Made by a program: the position numbers and the translations under genes
Shown: piece after piece, positions 17,901-27,253 of the stretch
How positions within the stretch are numbered: the first letter of the stretch is position 1
Layout of the letters: the number at the start of each line of letters is the position of its first letter
Notes under the pieces: generated by a model
The model's input: only the letters and a program-made list of their open reading frames with translations
What the model was told of the DNA's origin: nothing
Database searches by the model: none
Source: Hohaiivirga grylli
Lineage (GTDB): Bacteria > Pseudomonadota > Alphaproteobacteria > Rhizobiales > Beijerinckiaceae
Direction of reading: 5' to 3'
Length of the DNA stretch: 35,819 nucleotides
Assembly (NCBI RefSeq): GCF_039655745.1
Contig: NZ_JBBYXI010000005.1
Coordinates: 1 to 35,819 of the forward strand

Positions 17901-20900
17901 GTGCCATCGATTGCGATACTCGACAGGGTATAGCTTGGGGCAATACCAACGCTGACATCTGCGCCGCCACCAAGAGCAGCGGAGATGTTACCGGCTGTCG
18001 TTACAATCGTCTGGTTCGTCGCATAAAGCTGCGAACCATTGACCGCATCAGTTGAAACTGCTGACAGCGTACCGGAGGCAACATTCGTCAGCTTCTGGGC
18101 AACACCCGGAGCTGCGGCACTGCCACCTGAAGCAATCAGTGACAGCTCATTGGCGCCTGTGTACTGGACAGGACCAACCGAGCCATTACTGATATTATTA
18201 GCAATATTGGTGATTTCAGAACTGACATCATTCACATGAATGTTGAGATTAGTCAGACTCGTATTAACACCACCAAAGGCGCTGCCAACATCAGAAAAGG
18301 CTGTTGTTGTCAACGTGCCATTGGCTGCAACATTGGTAATTGAGTAGCTTGGTGCAATACCAAGGCTGACATCAGCACCACCACCAAGAGCTGCAGAGAC
18401 ATTACCAGCGGTCGTTACAATTGTCTGGTTGGTGGCGTAAAGCTGCGAACCGTTAACCGCATCGGTTGAAGCGGCAGACAGAGTACCGGAAGCAACATTC
18501 GTCAGCTTCTGGGCAACACCGGGAGCAGCTGCACTACCACCGGAGGCAATTAATGACAGTTCATTGGTACCTGTGTACTGGACCGGACCAACCGAACCAT
18601 TACCAATATTCGTGATACTATTGGCAAGGTTGGTGACTTCGGTACTGACGTTATTCACATGGGTGTTGATGTTAGTCAGGCTGCTGTTAACGCCACCAAA
18701 CGCACTACCAACATCACCATAAATATTGCTCGTCAGGGTGCCATCAATTGCGATACTCGACAGGGTATAGCTCGGGGTAATACCAAGGCTGACATTGGCA
18801 CCACCACCCAGAGCGGCTGAGATGTTCCCAGCTGTTGTGACGATTGTCTGGTTGGTGGCGTAAAGCTGCGAACCATTGACCGCATCGGTTGAAACTGCGG
18901 ACAATGTACCAGAGGCAACATTGCTCAGACGCTGCGCAACACCCGGTGTTACAGCATCACCGCCGGCGGCAATCAGTAACAGGACATCTACGCCTGTTCG
19001 CTGGACAGGGCCTGTTGTACCGTTGGTAATGTTGTTGACGATGTTTGTAACCTGAGAACCAACATCATTCACATGGGTGTTGAGATTGGTCAGGCTGCCG
19101 TTAACGCCACCAAATGCACTGCCAACATCAGAAAAGGCTGTTGTCGTCAGTGTACCATTGGCTGCGATATTGGTAATGGAATAGCTTGGGGCAACTCCAA
19201 CACTGACATCCGCACCACCACCAAGAGCGGCTGAGATATTTCCAGCTGTTGTGACGATTGTCTGGTTGGTGGCATAAAGCTGCGAACCGTTCACTGCATC
19301 AGTTGAGACTGCTGATACGGCACCGGCAGCGACATTAGTCAAACGCTGAGGTACGCCTGGGGCTGCCGCATTACCGCCAACAGCAATCAGGGACAACTCA
19401 TTAAGACCAGTATACTGGATAGCAGAACCAGCACCACCACTACCAATGTTTGCAACAACATTGGCAAGATTTGTCACTTCAGTACTGACGTTGTTTACAT
19501 GGGTATTGATATTTGTCAGGCTACTATTAACGCCACCAAATGCACTGCCAACATTTGTATAGATGGAGCTGGTTAAAGTGCCATCAATGGCAATGTTAGA
19601 GAGTGTATAGCTTGGGACAATTCCCACACTAACATCCGCACCGCCACCAAGAGCGGCTGAGATATTTCCAGCTGTTGTAACAATCGTCTGGTTCGTCGCA
19701 TAAAGCTGCGCACCATTAACCGCATCTGTCGAAAGTGCAGCCAACGTACCAGAGGCAACATTGCTCAGGCGCTGTGCAACACCCGGGGTTACGGCATCAC
19801 CACCGACGGCAATCAGTGACAGGGCATCTTCGCCTGTCCGCTGGACAGGGCCTGTTGTACCGTTGGTGATATTGTTGACGATATTCATGACCTGTGAACC
19901 AACATCATTCACATGGGTGTTGATGTTGGTCAGGCTGCTGTTCACACCACCGAATGCGCTACCAACATCAGCAAAGGCTGTTGTCGTCAGCGTACCATTG
20001 GCTGCGATATTCGTAATCGAATAGCTTGGGGCAATTCCAACACTCACATCTGCACCACCACCAAGAGCAGCAGAGATATTTCCGGCTGTTGTGACGATTG
20101 TCTGGTTGGTGGCGTAAAGCTGCGCACCATTAACGGCGTCCGTTGAAACAGCAGACAATGTACCAGAGGCAACATTGCTCAGGCGCTGTGCAACACCCGG
20201 TGTTACGGCATCTCCGCCAGAAGCAATCAGTGACAGGGCATCAACACCTGTCCGCTGGACAGGGCCTGTTGTACCGTTGGTGATGTTGTTGACGATGTTT
20301 GTAACCTGCGAACTAACATCATTCACATGGGTGTTGAGATTGGTCAGGCTGCTGTTCACACCACCGAATGCACTGCCAACATCAGTAAAAGCTGCTGTCG
20401 TCAGTGTGCCGTTGGCTGCGATATTCGTGATGGAGTAGCTTGGGGCAATTCCAAGGCTAACATTTGCACCACCACCAAGAGCGGCTGAGATATTACCGGC
20501 TGTTGTGACAATCGTCTGGTTCGTCGCATAGAGCTGTGCGCCATTAACAGCATCAGTTGAGACAGCGGAGAGTGTGCCAGCAGCAACATTCAGTATTTTA
20601 TTGCCACCCAGATCTACTGTCGCACCAGAACCGACCGTTAAACCACCATTTGCTGTGATCGTTCCTGAGAAGGTTGGGGCAGATACTGTCGCAATAGTTA
20701 CGATTGAACCATTCTGCGAGATATCGATATTCTGACCACTGGCAAGATTAAGCGTATCGCCCAGACCAATATTAATGGCCAAACCACCGTTAACAGCTAC
20801 GCCAAGGCCAGTATTCACTAACGCGCCAACATTCAGTAGGCTGCCACTTAACCCAGTCAATGCAGCGCCAACAGTATTGTAAACATTCGCGCCAATGGCA

Positions 20901-23900
20901 CCATTCACACCAATATTAACAAGGCTGAAATTCGGGCCCTGACCAATACCGATATCCGCACCACCACCAATAAAGGCTGAGATATTGGATGTTGCAGATG
21001 CCAATACCTGATTAACGTTGAACAGCTGAGCACCCGTAACGGCATCGGTCGAAATTGAAGATACAACACCAGCTGCCAGATTAGTCAGGCGCTGTGGGAC
21101 GCCTGGATTATTGATATCCCCAACGATATCAACCAAAGCCAGAACATCTCCACCAGCAACACGCTGCAATGGACCAAGGACACCAGTCGTAATATTTGTG
21201 ATGGCATTGTTAACCTGTGTACTCACATTTCCGATGTTCGTATTCAGATTGACAAGGCTGCCGCCGACACTGGTTAAAGCGCCACCAACACTGGTGTAGA
21301 GTGAACTGGTTATGCCACCACCAACCGCAATATTCGCAAGTGAATAATTCGGCCCTGTACCAAGACCAATATTAGCACCGCCACCGAGAGCGGTTGAGAG
21401 CGCACCTGTTGCACTTGTCAGCAACTGGTTGGTCGAGAAGAGCTGCGCACCGGTAACAGCGTCTGTCGAAATGGCAGACAGAGTCCCAGAGGCAAGATTG
21501 GTCAGGCGCTGGGCGGCACCTGGACTATTGATGTCACCCGCAACATTCAGCAGGGACAGAACATCACCTCCAGCAACGCGCTGGATTGGTCCAAGAACAC
21601 CACTCGTGATGTTATTTACAACGTTACTGACCTGCGTGTTCACATTGCCGATATTTGTATTCAGATTAACAAGGCTGCCACCAACGCTCGTCAAAGCTCC
21701 ACCAACACTGGTGTAAAGCGTATTGGTAATACCACCACCGATTGCAATGTTGGCAAGCGAATAACTTGGGCCAGTGCCAAGACCAATGTTGGCTCCACCA
21801 CCAAGGGCAGTAGAGAGCGCACCCGTTGCCGTTGTCAGCAGCTGGTTGGTCGAGAACAGCTGCGCACCTGTAACCGCATCAGTCGAAAGTGCAGACAATG
21901 TACCAGAGGCAAGGTTGGTCAGACGCTGGGCTGCACCCGGATTAGTGATATCTCCAGCAACATCAAGAAGAGTGAGAACATTGCCCGTTCCCACACGCTG
22001 TAATGGACCAAGCAAACCTTCTGTGAGGTTGGTCACAGTGTTATTGACCTGCGTACCGAGGTTTGTGACCTGTGTGGTCACATTTCCAACATTCGTATTC
22101 AGGTTGGACAAACTGCCACTGACACTGGTTAAGGCGCCACCAACAGTTGCGTATGCCGTATTGGTAATACCACCGCCGAGAGCAATATTAGCCAGCGAAT
22201 AGCTCGGTGCCGTTCCCAGATCAATATTTGCTCCACCACCAAGAGCGGTAGAGAGGCGTCCTGTTGCTGTTGAGAGCAGCTGATTTGTGGTGAAGAGCTG
22301 TGAACCTGTGACAGCATCAGTTGAAATGGCTGATAAGGTACCACTGGCAAGGTTGGTCAGACGTTGGGCAACACCCGGGCTATTAATATTTCCGGCAATA
22401 TCAAGTAGGGACAGAACGTTGCCGCCACTTACACGCTGTAACGGACCAAGCAGACCAGTTGTAAGATTGGTGACAGCATTGTTAACCTGCGTACTAACAT
22501 TGGTTACATTGGTATTCAGGTTTGTCAAACTGCTGTTGACGCTCGTCAAAGCGCCACCAACACTTGAATAAGCCGTGTTTGTAATACCACCACCAATCGC
22601 GATGTTAGCGAGCGTGTAACTTGGCGCTGTACCAAGACCAATATTGGCTCCACCACCAAGGGCTGTTGAAAGACTGGTTGTTGTCGATGAAAGCAGCTGG
22701 TTAGTTGAAAAGAGCTGCGCACCTGTCACGGCATCCGTCGAAACGGCTGATAATGTACCATCTAAAATATTCAGGAGCTTATTGCCCCCCAGATTTACCG
22801 TAGCACCTGCACCAACAGATAACCCACCCGTTGCCGTGACAACACCTGAGAATATTGGCGCTGCAACAGAGGCAATCGTTAATGTACCACCCGTTTGCGT
22901 AACTGTTACGTTAGAGCCATTCGCGACATTAAGCGTGCTACCCAGTCCAAGATTCGTTGCAGTACCACCATTGGCAGAAATATTCAGACCAGCTGCAGCT
23001 CTCGCATTGACGTTTACAAGGCTGCTTGTCAGTCCGCTTAAGGCTGTACCGACATTGGTATAGGATGCAGCACTGACAGTACCAGCAGCATTGATACTGC
23101 TGAGAGCATAGTTTGGATTAGTCCAGACACCACCAACATAACCGGCACCAGCGCCCAAAACACCGGCAAGATTGGTTGTTGCAGCAGTAATACTCTGATT
23201 GGTTGCAAAAAGCTGAGAACCGTTGATTGCATCGGTTGATGCCGCAGACAGCTGACCTGCTGCGACATTTACCAAAGTACGCTGAAGGGTACCGCTACCA
23301 ATACTGAAAACACTGTTGGCAATATTACCGGCAAAAGAATAGCTCACACCGTTAATTGTTGTTGCAGCCGTTGACACTGCAGCAGATGTCACAGAGCTGG
23401 CACCAATCGCAATGGCGTTATTATTGGTAGCTAAAGCATTAGCACCCAAAGCAAGGGAATATTGCCCGGATGTAGTGGCTGAAAGACCGAGAGCCAAAGA
23501 GTAAGTTCCGGAGGCAGCAGCGCCATTACCGATTGCCAGATCGTTCAGACTTGAAGCATTGGCCGACAAACCAATGGCAATTGTGCTTGAGCCACCCGCT
23601 GTTGCACTGGAGCCTAAGGCGAGCGCATTCGCACCAATAGCACTTGCCTGATAACCGAGCGCAGAAGCGGCAATCCCACCTGCAGAAGAACCAGCACCAA
23701 TTGTGAGAGCGTTAATTGCAAGAGTTGCCTGCGCACCACAACCAATAGCAATATTATTGGTCAATGTCGCACCAGCCCCCGAAAGCAAGCAGCCAAGACC
23801 AGAGATAGCCGTTGTCGTGAGGCCTGAAATAAGACCGCCACCAAGCGCCTGCGCCTGTACAGTCTGGGAAACGAACAACTGCCCAAACAGTATTGTACTT

Positions 23901-24091
23901 ACAATTAAACTTGCAGTTACTATACGCCGCCCAACAGTTGATACGCCTATTGCAAGTCGGTCACGCTTTAATCCAAGGCACCGGTGAGCCATCCGTAAGA
24001 TAGCAAGCATCCCTCTACGCAAGCCTTTTGACAATTCTCTGCCCGCGCGGTCACGCCTGGAAAACTTTAAGCTGGCCATCATACGCCTCAT
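14969..24091 (-). CDS. Giant trimeric autotransporter adhesin (YadA/BadA-like)
   Basis: A type Vc adhesin of about 3040 residues. A long basic N-terminus precedes a signal peptide (IVTASLIVSTILFGQ...TVQAQA). Residues about 110-240 form a YadA-like head of AIG-x-x-A repeats. A stalk follows with about 18-20 neck motifs of the form STDAVNGxQLYATNQ. The last 90 or so residues (SQLSQDIGNVRKEARQAAAIG...GGISFTLN) are the membrane anchor that trimerises into a 12-strand barrel. Such proteins bind host matrix or mediate autoaggregation (family knowledge). The start is ambiguous: the first ATG (24091) lacks a ribosome-binding site, while GAGG stands 6 nt before an ATG at 24079. The IalB-like gene follows in the same operon. 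Confidence 0.93.
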   Translation of the reverse strand: MRRMMASLKFSRRDRAGRELSKGLRRGMLAILRMAHRCLGLKRDRLAIGVSTVGRRIVTASLIVSTILFGQLFVSQTVQAQALGGGLISGLTTTAISGLGCLLSGAGATLTNNIAIGCGAQATLAINALTIGAGSSAGGIAASALGYQASAIGANALALGSSATAGGSSTIAIGLSANASSLNDLAIGNGAAASGTYSLALGLSATTSGQYSLALGANALATNNNAIAIGASSVTSAAVSTAATTINGVSYSFAGNIANSVFSIGSGTLQRTLVNVAAGQLSAASTDAINGSQLFATNQSITAATTNLAGVLGAGAGYVGGVWTNPNYALSSINAAGTVSAASYTNVGTALSGLTSSLVNVNARAAAGLNISANGGTATNLGLGSTLNVANGSNVTVTQTGGTLTIASVAAPIFSGVVTATGGLSVGAGATVNLGGNKLLNILDGTLSAVSTDAVTGAQLFSTNQLLSSTTTSLSTALGGGANIGLGTAPSYTLANIAIGGGITNTAYSSVGGALTSVNSSLTNLNTNVTNVSTQVNNAVTNLTTGLLGPLQRVSGGNVLSLLDIAGNINSPGVAQRLTNLASGTLSAISTDAVTGSQLFTTNQLLSTATGRLSTALGGGANIDLGTAPSYSLANIALGGGITNTAYATVGGALTSVSGSLSNLNTNVGNVTTQVTNLGTQVNNTVTNLTEGLLGPLQRVGTGNVLTLLDVAGDITNPGAAQRLTNLASGTLSALSTDAVTGAQLFSTNQLLTTATGALSTALGGGANIGLGTGPSYSLANIAIGGGITNTLYTSVGGALTSVGGSLVNLNTNIGNVNTQVSNVVNNITSGVLGPIQRVAGGDVLSLLNVAGDINSPGAAQRLTNLASGTLSAISTDAVTGAQLFSTNQLLTSATGALSTALGGGANIGLGTGPNYSLANIAVGGGITSSLYTSVGGALTSVGGSLVNLNTNIGNVSTQVNNAITNITTGVLGPLQRVAGGDVLALVDIVGDINNPGVPQRLTNLAAGVVSSISTDAVTGAQLFNVNQVLASATSNISAFIGGGADIGIGQGPNFSLVNIGVNGAIGANVYNTVGAALTGLSGSLLNVGALVNTGLGVAVNGGLAINIGLGDTLNLASGQNIDISQNGSIVTIATVSAPTFSGTITANGGLTVGSGATVDLGGNKILNVAAGTLSAVSTDAVNGAQLYATNQTIVTTAGNISAALGGGANVSLGIAPSYSITNIAANGTLTTAAFTDVGSAFGGVNSSLTNLNTHVNDVSSQVTNIVNNITNGTTGPVQRTGVDALSLIASGGDAVTPGVAQRLSNVASGTLSAVSTDAVNGAQLYATNQTIVTTAGNISAALGGGADVSVGIAPSYSITNIAANGTLTTTAFADVGSAFGGVNSSLTNINTHVNDVGSQVMNIVNNITNGTTGPVQRTGEDALSLIAVGGDAVTPGVAQRLSNVASGTLAALSTDAVNGAQLYATNQTIVTTAGNISAALGGGADVSVGIVPSYTLSNIAIDGTLTSSIYTNVGSAFGGVNSSLTNINTHVNNVSTEVTNLANVVANIGSGGAGSAIQYTGLNELSLIAVGGNAAAPGVPQRLTNVAAGAVSAVSTDAVNGSQLYATNQTIVTTAGNISAALGGGADVSVGVAPSYSITNIAANGTLTTTAFSDVGSAFGGVNGSLTNLNTHVNDVGSQVTNIVNNITNGTTGPVQRTGVDVLLLIAAGGDAVTPGVAQRLSNVASGTLSAVSTDAVNGSQLYATNQTIVTTAGNISAALGGGANVSLGITPSYTLSSIAIDGTLTSNIYGDVGSAFGGVNSSLTNINTHVNNVSTEVTNLANSITNIGNGSVGPVQYTGTNELSLIASGGSAAAPGVAQKLTNVASGTLSAASTDAVNGSQLYATNQTIVTTAGNVSAALGGGADVSLGIAPSYSITNVAANGTLTTTAFSDVGSAFGGVNTSLTNLNIHVNDVSSEITNIANNISNGSVGPVQYTGANELSLIASGGSAAAPGVAQKLTNVASGTLSAVSTDAVNGSQLYATNQTIVTTAGNISAALGGGADVSVGIAPSYTLSSIAIDGTLTSSVYADVGSAFGGVNSSLTNINTHVNNVSTEVTNLANSITNIGNGSVGPVQYTGANELSLIASGGSAAAPGVAQKLTNVAGGTLSDVSTDAVNGAQLYATNQTAATTAGNISAALGGGADVNLGVAPSYSLSSVAIDGTLTSSVYNDVGSAFGGVNSSLTNINTHVNNVSTEVTNLTNNISNGTLGPVQLTGVNELSLIASGGSAAAPGVAQKLTNVASGTLSAVSTDAVNGSQLYATNQTAVTTAANISAALGGGADVNLGVAPSYALSSIAIDGTLTSSVYTDVGSAFGGVNTSLVNLNTHVNDVSTEVTNIANNISNGTLGPVQLTGVNELSLIASGGSAAAPGAVQKLTNVASGTLSAASTDAVNGAQLYATNQTAATTATNISAALGGGADVTLGTAPSYTLSSIAIDGTLTSSVYTDVGSAFGGVNTSLVNLNTHVNDVGIQVLNIETNISNGTTGPVQRSATNELSLIASGGSAVAPGVAQKLTNVASGTLSAASTDAVNGAQLYATNQTIVTTATNISAALGGGADISLGIAPSYTMSSIATNGTLTSSVFTDIGATFSTVNTSLTNLNTHVNDVGTQVTNIVNNISNGTTGPVQRVDQDVLALIEENGTAANPGTSQKLTNVAAGSISAGSTDAINGGQVFNISQSVASAIGGGATVMSNGQLSAPSFNIVNVDASGSSSFGFYTSVGDALITLSSSVSNINTRVTTLASSIPTGGGGTGDTIVQRIGGTNEVKVVAPGGTSSNPGSAQVVSNVASGEVSATSTDVVNGSQLYQTNQKVAEVDSSAVKYGKTSDGSKANAVVLEGGDPNAPVLVSNVATGVADTDAVNVAQLRSTTVSNTLYVDQRAQQTLQQANSYTDYRAQQTLQAANGYTDYRVSQLSQDIGNVRKEARQAAAIGLAAASLRYDDRPGKWSTAIGGGAWRGEGALAMGIGYTSEDNFVRFNISATTSGGNWGVGGGISFTLN
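15950..20590 (-). repeat. Stalk repeat family B, about 11 tandem 414-bp units
   Basis: Within the adhesin, units of 138 residues (414 bp) recur head to tail, close to identical at DNA level. Each unit has a neck (GTLSAxSTDAVNGxQLYATNQ), then ALGGGADVxLG, VGSAFGGVNxSLTNxNTHVN and a heptad-like valine/asparagine segment ending LSLIASGG. A few units carry small insertions such as an IGNG loop. Necks recur near 16370, 16785, 17200, 17615, 18035, 18455, 18870, 19290, 19710, 20130 and 20540. Such arrays are prone to unit loss or gain by recombination and are error-prone to assemble. Confidence 0.9.
21020..22760 (-). repeat. Stalk repeat family A, four tandem units of about 0.42 kb
   Basis: A second, diverged set of stalk units with necks of the form STDAVTGAQLFSTNQLL and bodies containing ALGGGANIGLGxxPSYSLANIA, GGALTSVGGSL, NLNTNIGNV and VLGPLQRVAGGDVLSLL. 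Necks lie near 21040, 21455, 21875, 22300 and 22730. One unit is longer because a GNVTTQVTNLGTQV stretch is partly duplicated. Units within this family are more like each other than like family B, implying two separate amplification events. Confidence 0.85.
23370..23770 (-). repeat. YadA-like head repeats
   Basis: Short repeats of about 14 residues with the consensus A-x-G-x-x-A (for example LALGSSATAGGSSTIAIG and SLALGLSATTSGQY), which fold as the left-handed beta-roll head in YadA. About eight to nine copies are visible before the first neck motif near residue 290. Confidence 0.8.
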
Positions 24092-24623
24092 AACGAAATA
24101 TGGTAATATTTCCTAAAATGCGGCATACACTTGAAAAAACAACGGAACCCAATTTAATACTTAAGAATCGCTCGCCAAGAGAAAGAATAAACCTAGATTT
24201 GGGCGCCCCAAAACACTGCTTTAAATTTTCTCGATTTTAAGATCATTGTTTCATTTTATCTATTTTATTATTGAAATTCAAATATGTAAAAATTTTTACA
24301 TGTATATTTCATGAAACAACGAATATAAGATTACATTAAAATTTATACACTGAAATACAACTTTAATATTATAATCTGATGGAAACGCTAATAAGAAATG
24401 CTTATGGAGTGACGTAGGAGAGCTCTCCACAATCCCGAAGCCATAACCAAATGGAACACCCCATTTGAAAAATCCAATAGAAACTATACGAGTAAAACAA
24501 ATATTAGTTCTTATTTATTTAATAATTAAAATATAATTATAAATTAAAATAATAAAACTAATATTTGCCACAATCTTATATTAAAAAATCTAAATATATA
24601 GAAAAGATTTTTTTGGGGGCACA
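24092..24623. other. AT-rich divergent intergenic region with a 12-bp palindrome
   Basis: About 530 bp separate the trimeric adhesin (-) and the first HAF autotransporter (+). Most is A/T-rich without a frame. Notable sites are GGGCGCCC (24201-24208), about 110 bp upstream of the adhesin, and the perfect palindrome GGAGAGCTCTCC (24417-24428), about 195 bp upstream of the HAF gene. Both divergent promoters must lie here; I could not define them with confidence. Confidence 0.5.
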
Positions 24624-27017
24624 ATGAAAATTAATAAATTTAAACTTTTTATTTCAGCTAGCATTGTAGCCCTGTCAGGAATGATGCTTGAAAATACACA
24701 TTCATTGCAAGCTCAGGAGTATTCATTTGGCACAGTTGGATACATTGATGGCGGCAAACCCTCGAGCAATGAAAATTATAATAAATGGCTTAGTCCTGAT
24801 GGGACGATTATTATTGGGACATCTAGTAATCCATCTGGACACTCAGAAGCCTATCGCTGGACATTAAGCAATGGCATTCAAGGTCTGGGATTTCTTGGAT
24901 CACCAGATGGGCAATATTATTTTAGTGAAGCAGTCTATGGCAGCAAGGATGGCTCTGTCCTTGTCGGAAGAAGCTCTAGCACGAGCCTTATGGTAGAAGC
25001 ATTCCGCTGGACTGAAACCACGGGAATGCAGAGTCTCGGCGTTCTTGGCGGATCAACATCACGTTTCAGCACAGCATATTGGACCAGCAATGATGGCTCT
25101 GTCGTTATTGGGCAAAGTTCCAACAATGACAATTTTTCAGAAGCATTTCGCTGGACACAAGTAACAGGTATGCAAGGCCTCGGTTTTTTACCAGGAGTTA
25201 ATGGCACCATCAGCTATAGCAGCTTAGCAAAATCAGGCAGCGCTGATGGTTCTGTCATTGTTGGAACAAGCGGCAGCAGAACCGCTGACAATACTTTCTA
25301 TGAAGAAGCCTTCCGATGGACAGCAGAAACTGGCATGCAGGGTATCGGCATACTTGGTTCAGACAGAGCAACCTCATCCAGTTCAGCCTATAAAACTAAT
25401 CATGATGGCTCCGTGATCATTGGCGTGGCAAAAAATGATCTGGGCATAATCGAAGCATTTCGATGGACGGCAGAAGCTGGAATTCACGGCCTCGGTGCCC
25501 TCACTGACATGAACAATATTTCCGGCATTGCCAGTGAACCACTTGATTTATCCAAAGACGGATCTGTAGTCGTTGGTTATAGCAAAAATTCTTCAGATTT
25601 TAATGAGGCTTTCCGCTGGAGTGTAACAGACGGAATGCAAAACCTTGGCTTCATTAATGGTGGCGGCGCTACGCCAATCAGCGCTGCTTCTGCCGTTAGC
25701 GGAGATGGTCAGGTCGTTGTTGGTGTGAGCACTAATCCAGACGCAATTTTTATGCAAAGTGCTTTTCGCTGGACACCTGAAACAGGTATGCAAAGTATAC
25801 CAGCCATTCTGGCAACCCATGGCATTGAAACCGGCAGTCTTGAGCTTATTCAAGCAACACAGATTTCTGAGGATGGGCAAGTTATAGTTGGTATGGGATA
25901 TGATGCTGCTTTCAATTTAGAGACATGGATTGTCAGAATTCCCCATGAATCAGCAATAGACGGCGGCTCCCCCCCTATTGACCCAACTGAGCCGGGAACG
26001 ACTGTTCCTGATATTGATACAGGCTTACCTGAGCTTCCCAAGTCACCAGATATTGGCTTTATTTCCCCATCGGAAGCGCATGCCACAATCAGCAATACAG
26101 CAGTGAAGGTGTTGCAGGTACAGAACCTGCCATCAGCAACTCTGGCTGATATGCGTTTTGCCGCAACTGAGCAATGTGCACCATGGGAGAATAGTGACAA
26201 ACGTTTTTGTGCTTTCATCACCGGATCCGGTGCCTTGTGGAGCAACAATGGCGATTACGGAAATGGTAATCTCTTCCGTGGTTCCGCTGGTATTTCCATG
26301 AACCTTCTGCCCGGCTTTTCTATTGGCACAGCCTTTACGGCAGGGACAGGTGAATACGATCTGCGCCTTGGAGGAAAGAACAAGATATCATCCTATGGTG
26401 TCTCACTGTTCGCCACATACGCACCTGCAAAAACAGGCCTACAACTGATGGGAGCTGTCACAACAAGCTGGCATGATATGGATATCAGCCGCAGCTATAT
26501 GAATGGCTCTCGTGCAACCGTACTCTCCAAAGGTTCGGCTGACGGGCAATCATGGGGCGCGTTAGGCCGGATTGGTTGGCGCTTTACTGCCCTCGATAGA
26601 ACATGGGTCATGCCTTATGCAGAGATCGAATGGACACGTTCAAAAATTGGCGGTTATCAGGAAGAAGGTGGGCCATTCCCATTCATCTTTGAAGGCCAGA
26701 CCGCCCGCGAACTGGTTAGTCGTTTCGGTATTGAGTTTCGCCATGAATTCTCAGACAGGTTTGAGATATTTGGTCAGGCAGCCTGGGCCTATCGCCTCTC
26801 AGGTCATGCTAATGCACTCAAAGGTGTGATGGTTGAAAAATTTAATCTCTCATCAGGTGCCATCTCTCTTCCGAAGAAGAGCTGGGCGGAACTTGCACTT
26901 GGCGCGTCATGGAAGATCACACCAGATACCCGCCTCAGCGGCTCTGTCTCAACTGCCATCGGCAAGAGCAACCGGCCAGATGCAACTGTCCGTATCGGTG
27001 TTTCGACAGACTTTTAA
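24624..27017 (+). CDS. HAF-repeat autotransporter, first of a tandem pair
   Basis: A 797-residue autotransporter. A signal peptide (to about residue 35, ending HSLQAQ) precedes a passenger with about seven HAF-type repeats, each with SxDGSVxVG followed by EAFRWTxxTGMQxLG, spanning about 55-435. A Pro/Thr-rich linker near 448-475 (IDPTEPG) leads to a barrel (about 525-797) starting at RFCAFITGSGALWS and ending RIGVSTDF with terminal Phe. HAF repeats occur in secreted proteins of unknown function, and no catalytic motif is evident. The ATG follows GGGGG at 5 nt. The next gene is a paralogue 236 bp downstream. Confidence 0.88.
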   Translation: MKINKFKLFISASIVALSGMMLENTHSLQAQEYSFGTVGYIDGGKPSSNENYNKWLSPDGTIIIGTSSNPSGHSEAYRWTLSNGIQGLGFLGSPDGQYYFSEAVYGSKDGSVLVGRSSSTSLMVEAFRWTETTGMQSLGVLGGSTSRFSTAYWTSNDGSVVIGQSSNNDNFSEAFRWTQVTGMQGLGFLPGVNGTISYSSLAKSGSADGSVIVGTSGSRTADNTFYEEAFRWTAETGMQGIGILGSDRATSSSSAYKTNHDGSVIIGVAKNDLGIIEAFRWTAEAGIHGLGALTDMNNISGIASEPLDLSKDGSVVVGYSKNSSDFNEAFRWSVTDGMQNLGFINGGGATPISAASAVSGDGQVVVGVSTNPDAIFMQSAFRWTPETGMQSIPAILATHGIETGSLELIQATQISEDGQVIVGMGYDAAFNLETWIVRIPHESAIDGGSPPIDPTEPGTTVPDIDTGLPELPKSPDIGFISPSEAHATISNTAVKVLQVQNLPSATLADMRFAATEQCAPWENSDKRFCAFITGSGALWSNNGDYGNGNLFRGSAGISMNLLPGFSIGTAFTAGTGEYDLRLGGKNKISSYGVSLFATYAPAKTGLQLMGAVTTSWHDMDISRSYMNGSRATVLSKGSADGQSWGALGRIGWRFTALDRTWVMPYAEIEWTRSKIGGYQEEGGPFPFIFEGQTARELVSRFGIEFRHEFSDRFEIFGQAAWAYRLSGHANALKGVMVEKFNLSSGAISLPKKSWAELALGASWKITPDTRLSGSVSTAIGKSNRPDATVRIGVSTDF

Positions 27018-27039
27018 TGACGCAAGAATACATTAATGA

Positions 27040-27067
27040 GTGCCCAAAATTTAATATTGTTGGGCAC
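27040..27067 (+). terminator. Hairpin between the two HAF autotransporter genes
   Basis: GTGCCCAA and TTGGGCAC form a perfect 8-bp stem around a 12-nt AT-rich loop, 23 bp after the first HAF gene stop. It is followed by TTATAAATT rather than a pure T-run, so some read-through into the second gene is possible. Confidence 0.5.
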
Positions 27068-27253
27068 TTATAAATTCACCCTCATTAATGACATTGTTGT
27101 AATTTAATGTATGAAAAGTAAAATTATTCTAACTTTGTTAAATTATATTATATTTTGAAAAATATTACTGGATTTTATAAAAAATTCATTTAATGACAAC
27201 AAAAATTTATGCAGCAAAAAATGCAATCATAAGCTGCAATCAGGTGGCAAAAT

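Noticed and set aside
16000..20590. Possible CRISPR-like array because of regular repeats
   Set aside because: The units are 414 bp, in frame and encode YadA-type necks; there are no short repeats with unique spacers.
15609..23987. Many open frames of 60-140 codons on both strands within the giant adhesin gene
   Set aside because: They recur with the 414-bp repeat and mirror its codons; none has a ribosome-binding site or a recognisable domain.
24411..24500. Glycine-riboswitch-like words (GGAGAG, CCGAAG)
   Set aside because: The CTCTCAGG partner strand and the rest of the conserved core are absent, and the downstream gene is an autotransporter.
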